This document shows positions 60,960-64,000 of a stretch of 64,000 bases of DNA, piece by piece. The stretch spans positions 41,341,631 to 41,405,630 of the forward strand of contig NC_092568.1 in NCBI RefSeq assembly GCF_037975245.1, read 5' to 3'. This DNA is from Apostichopus japonicus. Its lineage: Eukaryota > Echinodermata > Holothuroidea > Aspidochirotida > Stichopodidae. How positions within the stretch are numbered: the stretch's first letter is position 1; each line of letters begins with the position of its first letter. Made by a program: the position numbers and the translations under genes. The notes under the pieces were generated by a model. The model was not told the DNA's origin. It did not search any database and worked only from the letters and a program-made list of their open reading frames with translations.

Positions 60960-61250
60960 TTAATCATATGCAGGGCTGTAGTTAGATTTAGATTGGAACG
61001 CTTATACACCCTCACTGACGTAAGGCATTACTGTAAGCCATTTAAATTAGATCACAGTGTATCATTAGTGACATATACACTGCTTTAACCACCTACTGGC
61101 TTTAAATACCTAATAGAAGCGATTTTTTTATTAACCGAAAGCATACATTCGTAGCGTATTTATGTTAGATTACCGCCCTCTTTTGGTGTAAGTTACTTGA
61201 TTGTCATAATCAGGGAGTAAAACCCTAATAAAACAGAAAAATAAAAAAAA
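60960..61250 (+). other. collagen gene 3' untranslated region (probable)
   Basis: Runs from the stop to just beyond the first AATAAA. No other open frame of note. Confidence 0.6.
61227..61232 (+). terminator. polyadenylation signal, collagen gene
   Basis: AATAAA, the first after the stop codon, followed by A-rich and then T-rich sequence. Confidence 0.6.
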
Positions 61251-61309
61251 ATAATTTTGACTAATATTTGAACAAAAACTCTTGTGGAAATGACAAGAGG
61301 CGAAAGAAA

Positions 61310-62155
61310 TATTGATAAAGAAGGGTGTTGTGTTGTGTTCATTGAAGCCGACTCCAATTGAAGAGGGTTCTGGGTTTTCCTCGCCCAATAAATAATTAAC
61401 TTTTAAATCTCAAATGGTGGATTCTGAGGCATATTTAGATTCTAATTAATGTCTATAAGTAAGTAATAAATAATAAATAAACTCAAAACTTTCCTCGAAT
61501 GATTTAGGCAGTGATTTGAACCTTTATGGGAGTACCAGATGCTAATGAAGTATTTTATAAAGGTTGGGGTACTGCCATGGGGTCATAGAAGCCGACTTTG
61601 ATGTATGCGAGTCTGGGGTACCGTTACCAGAGATAAAAGATGAAAACTTAAAGTCAAGTTGGGGAAGAGGGGAGGGGGAGTGGGGGGGGGGGGGTCTGTG
61701 GTCCTTCTCCAGCAAAAAAAAAAGAGAAAGAAAGCAAAACAGAAGTCAAATGGTGTATTCTGAGGCATATTTAGACTATAATTTATAAGTTAGGTGATTT
61801 TAAAATGGAGGGTTACTGCTCTGGGGTCTTAGAAGCAGTCCTCTTTGATGGGGAATTTGAGGCCCTTCCCCAGAATAAATGATACAATCTTGATATTGTG
61901 CTTTGTATGAAAGACCAATTAAAGAGCGTACCAAAAGAAATTTAAATATATTTTGCCAAATAAACTTGCAAGAATACGGACGGAGGGTTTCTTGCTAGGT
62001 CGTTGAAGCCGACTCCAGTTTAGGGGGTTATGGGGTCCTCAAAAAGATATCTCTATTTCTTTGCAGCCTCCCAAGAAAAATGAAAGAAAATTTTGACGTC
62101 AAACTTGCGCATTTTGAGGTATTCTAGAATATAAAATCAGGTCTATAAATAAGCT
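61310..62155. repeat. diverged tandem repeat of about 240 bp, four copies
   Basis: GAAGCCGACTCCAATT-like sequence recurs near 61345, 61588, 61829 and 62007, each followed by a GGGGTTCTGGGGTCC-like phrase. AAATGGTGGATTCTGAGGCA or a relative recurs near 61411, 61749 and 62104. The copies are strongly diverged and shortened to the right. Confidence 0.7.
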
Positions 62156-62201
62156 GCGCTAAACACAATTATTTGCAAATAATATTTTGTGTGAGATTGG
62201 A

Positions 62202-62540
62202 AGGGAGGGAGGGAGGGAGGGAGGGAGGGAGGGAGGGAGGGAGGGAGGGAGGGAGGGAGGGAGGGAGGGAGGGAGGGAGGGAGGGAGGGAGGGAGGGAGG
62301 GAGGGAGGGAGGGAGGGAGGGAGGGAGGAAGGGAGGGAGGGAGGGAGGGAGGGAGGGAGGGAGGGAGGGAGGGAGGGAGGGAGGGAGGGAGGGAGGGAGG
62401 GAGGGAGGGAGGGAGGGAGGGAGGGAGGGAGGGAGGGAGGGAGGGAGGGAGGGAGGGAGGGAGGGAGGGAGGGAGGGAGGGAGGGAGGGAGGGAGGGAGG
62501 GAGGGAGGGAGGGAGGGAGGGAGGGAGGGAGGGAGGGAAG
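62202..62540 (+). repeat. (GGGA)n tetranucleotide array, about 85 copies
   Basis: Practically perfect GGGA repeats over about 340 bp with one visible interruption (GGAAGG near 62327). Every three-G run is separated by one A, so the strand can form G-quadruplexes along its length. The open frames across it are low-complexity artefacts. Confidence 0.95.
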
Positions 62541-63881
62541 GGAACGGAGGACGACACAATCACATTTATTAACTGCCCTCTAAATAACCTTTATCTGTGG
62601 AAACATCTACAAGGGTGAGTCAATGTAGCAATATTATTTGCAATATTACATGTACACTAGATGAAAAACTGAGATCACCGGGCCCTGGACCCGGCAATGG
62701 AGCGGGGCCACTCAATCAAGTGAGTTCGAAAAAAGTTGCGTGAAAAATTGACATCCTTGACAATCGCTCAAGCATAGACATGCCTGCATTTACCACCCCT
62801 CCCTATGTCGCGCATAAAGCATAAAGCTTTAGCTGAATAACATACGTGATATATCTAAAAGCTGAATTACATTCTAGAAGAGTAATCTTCCAGTTGCCCT
62901 CCATCCCTTACCTAACAATACTGGACTCACCATTTGTAACACCCTTGTGTTGAGTCTTTCAACTGGGGAAACTTACGGAACTTGCGGCATTTTCTGGCCT
63001 ATTCAATAAGTTTTCCTCCCAGATTAAGACATGGGGTTACTACGATTGCGGGGCCCCTGACATCACGGGGCCAGGGCCCAGTGGGCCCATGCGTTAAGAC
63101 GGCCCTGCAAGTGAGGAGTTGCGCCCCACTGCTTAGCGAGCAATCGGTCGAATAAGGGGATGTTTCATATTCTTCCCCATAAAACCAGATGCATAAGGAC
63201 TCTTGTAACACTAGCACTTTCCACCCGGTTGCCTGGTCAATACGGAAACGTTATCAGATAACAGCTGTTCTCCAAGGGTCATTCACATAGTAACCTTCCT
63301 ACTGCAATGTTATTTATGAATTAATCTTGTACAAACAAATGAAAAGTACATTTGAAATTGAAAAAAATGTTGTTCATCAGCCAGCCGAACAAACAACGTG
63401 TACTGACATCGTTATTTGTCTTGTCAGTAAGAAGTTACCAGAAAGTCATTACCAGTCATACTTATACCATTTTCATGTGCTCATACCTTTTCGATAACCT
63501 TTACTGGTCTAAACTGATTCAAAAATATCATAAGTAAAAAAACTAAGGCGAAGACGACACCAACAAAGGAACATGAAAGCGCAATCGCTGTAGTACAGTA
63601 CAGGCAATTACTGTCGTCTGCTACTCGGAAATTAAGGAAGTGACGTGTTAATTTGCACAACGACTACTGTTATTGTTAATCACGGAAGGGAAGGCAGAAT
63701 ACTGTCCATTCTACGATATTTTGAAACATGTCTAGAATATATGACAACAAACCACTTAATTCCATCCCTGTAGAAAATCATTCGTACTCCAAAATATGGG
63801 GAATTATAACAGCTAACAGGTGAAACTTTGTTTAAACGTACACCGTAGACCAACTAACGAGTAACGTAACTTACAGTATTC
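62541..63881. other. gene-free stretch, right edge
   Basis: No supported exon. A possible hAT-like terminus, CAGGGCCGTCTTAACGCATG on the minus strand, ends at 63107 and is followed by CAAGTGAG. The same 8 bases occur at 62717-62724, but no matching left terminus is seen. Confidence 0.35.
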
Positions 63882-63907
63882 TAGGCTAGTTTCGCGAAAC
63901 TAGCCTA
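63882..63907. repeat. perfect 26-bp palindrome
   Basis: The arms TAGGCTAGTTTCG and CGAAACTAGCCTA meet with no spacer around a central TCGCGA. Short GTAAC motifs recur on both sides. Confidence 0.9.
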
Positions 63908-64000
63908 CAGTAACTTAGGCGATGACCTAACAGTAACAAGTAACATTAGTTTCTTTAGGTACTTAGTTAACGTTCAATTTCTCTGTGCTTGGAAATCGCA

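Noticed and set aside
62143-62618. Pro-Ser-Leu and Gly-Arg-Glu repeat open frames on both strands
   Set aside because: Pure translation of the GGGA array.
62725-63107. hAT-like element with CAAGTGAG duplications
   Set aside because: The right end looks like a terminus and the 8-mers match, but the left end (TTCGAAAA) has no terminal repeat. Kept only as a note.

Overview
This is eukaryotic, animal genomic DNA. It is AT-rich, has long introns with GT-AG splice sites, is sparsely coding, and carries a very high load of minisatellites and short inverted-repeat transposons. Two multi-exon genes are supported, both on the + strand. One is a subfamily-1 nuclear receptor. The other is a secreted short-chain collagen (C4-like) protein, a family I associate with sponges, echinoderms, hemichordates and lancelets. 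Together with the repeat style this suggests a marine invertebrate deuterostome, probably an echinoderm and perhaps a sea cucumber. That placement is inference; no sequence here names the species.

Layout. 1-30.4 kb holds no gene I can support. It is a chain of tandem arrays: 58-bp units at 0.4-1.4 kb, a 30/16/35-bp satellite at 7.6-9.2 kb, 31 bp at 9.4 kb, 62 bp at 12.7 kb, 17 bp at 15.4 kb, 41 bp at 17.0 kb, about 52 bp at 18.0 kb, 66 bp at 22.8 kb and another 66 bp array at 24.4-26.8 kb. Two inverted-repeat elements lie at 5.6 and 21.2 kb. Part of this stretch could be the far upstream region or a long 5' intron of the receptor gene.

30.4-44.4 kb is the nuclear receptor. Its four visible coding exons (30417-30651, 37861-38093, 40640-41378, 43526-43770) join in frame to 483 residues, with a zinc-finger DNA-binding domain, a basic hinge, a ligand-binding domain and an AF-2 helix. 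Its introns are full of minisatellites. One reaches almost to the exon 2 acceptor, and another of about 1 kb fills half of intron 3.

44.4-53.6 kb is non-coding. It includes a hairpin-rich retroposon-like tail (47.2 kb) and a 1.7-kb hAT-like element with internal repeats (49.9-51.6 kb). 53.6-61.2 kb is the collagen gene: TATA box, five exons (53671-53793, 55505-55595, 58226-58369, 58533-58658, 60457-60959) and poly(A) signal, joining in frame to 328 residues. Three hAT-type miniature elements with perfect 8-bp target duplications sit in its introns. An inverted copy of the 50-kb repeat sits in intron 2. 61.2-64 kb holds diverged tandem units of about 240 bp, a 340-bp GGGA array and a perfect 26-bp palindrome.

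The two genes have no evident functional link. One encodes a nuclear transcription factor and the other an extracellular matrix protein.
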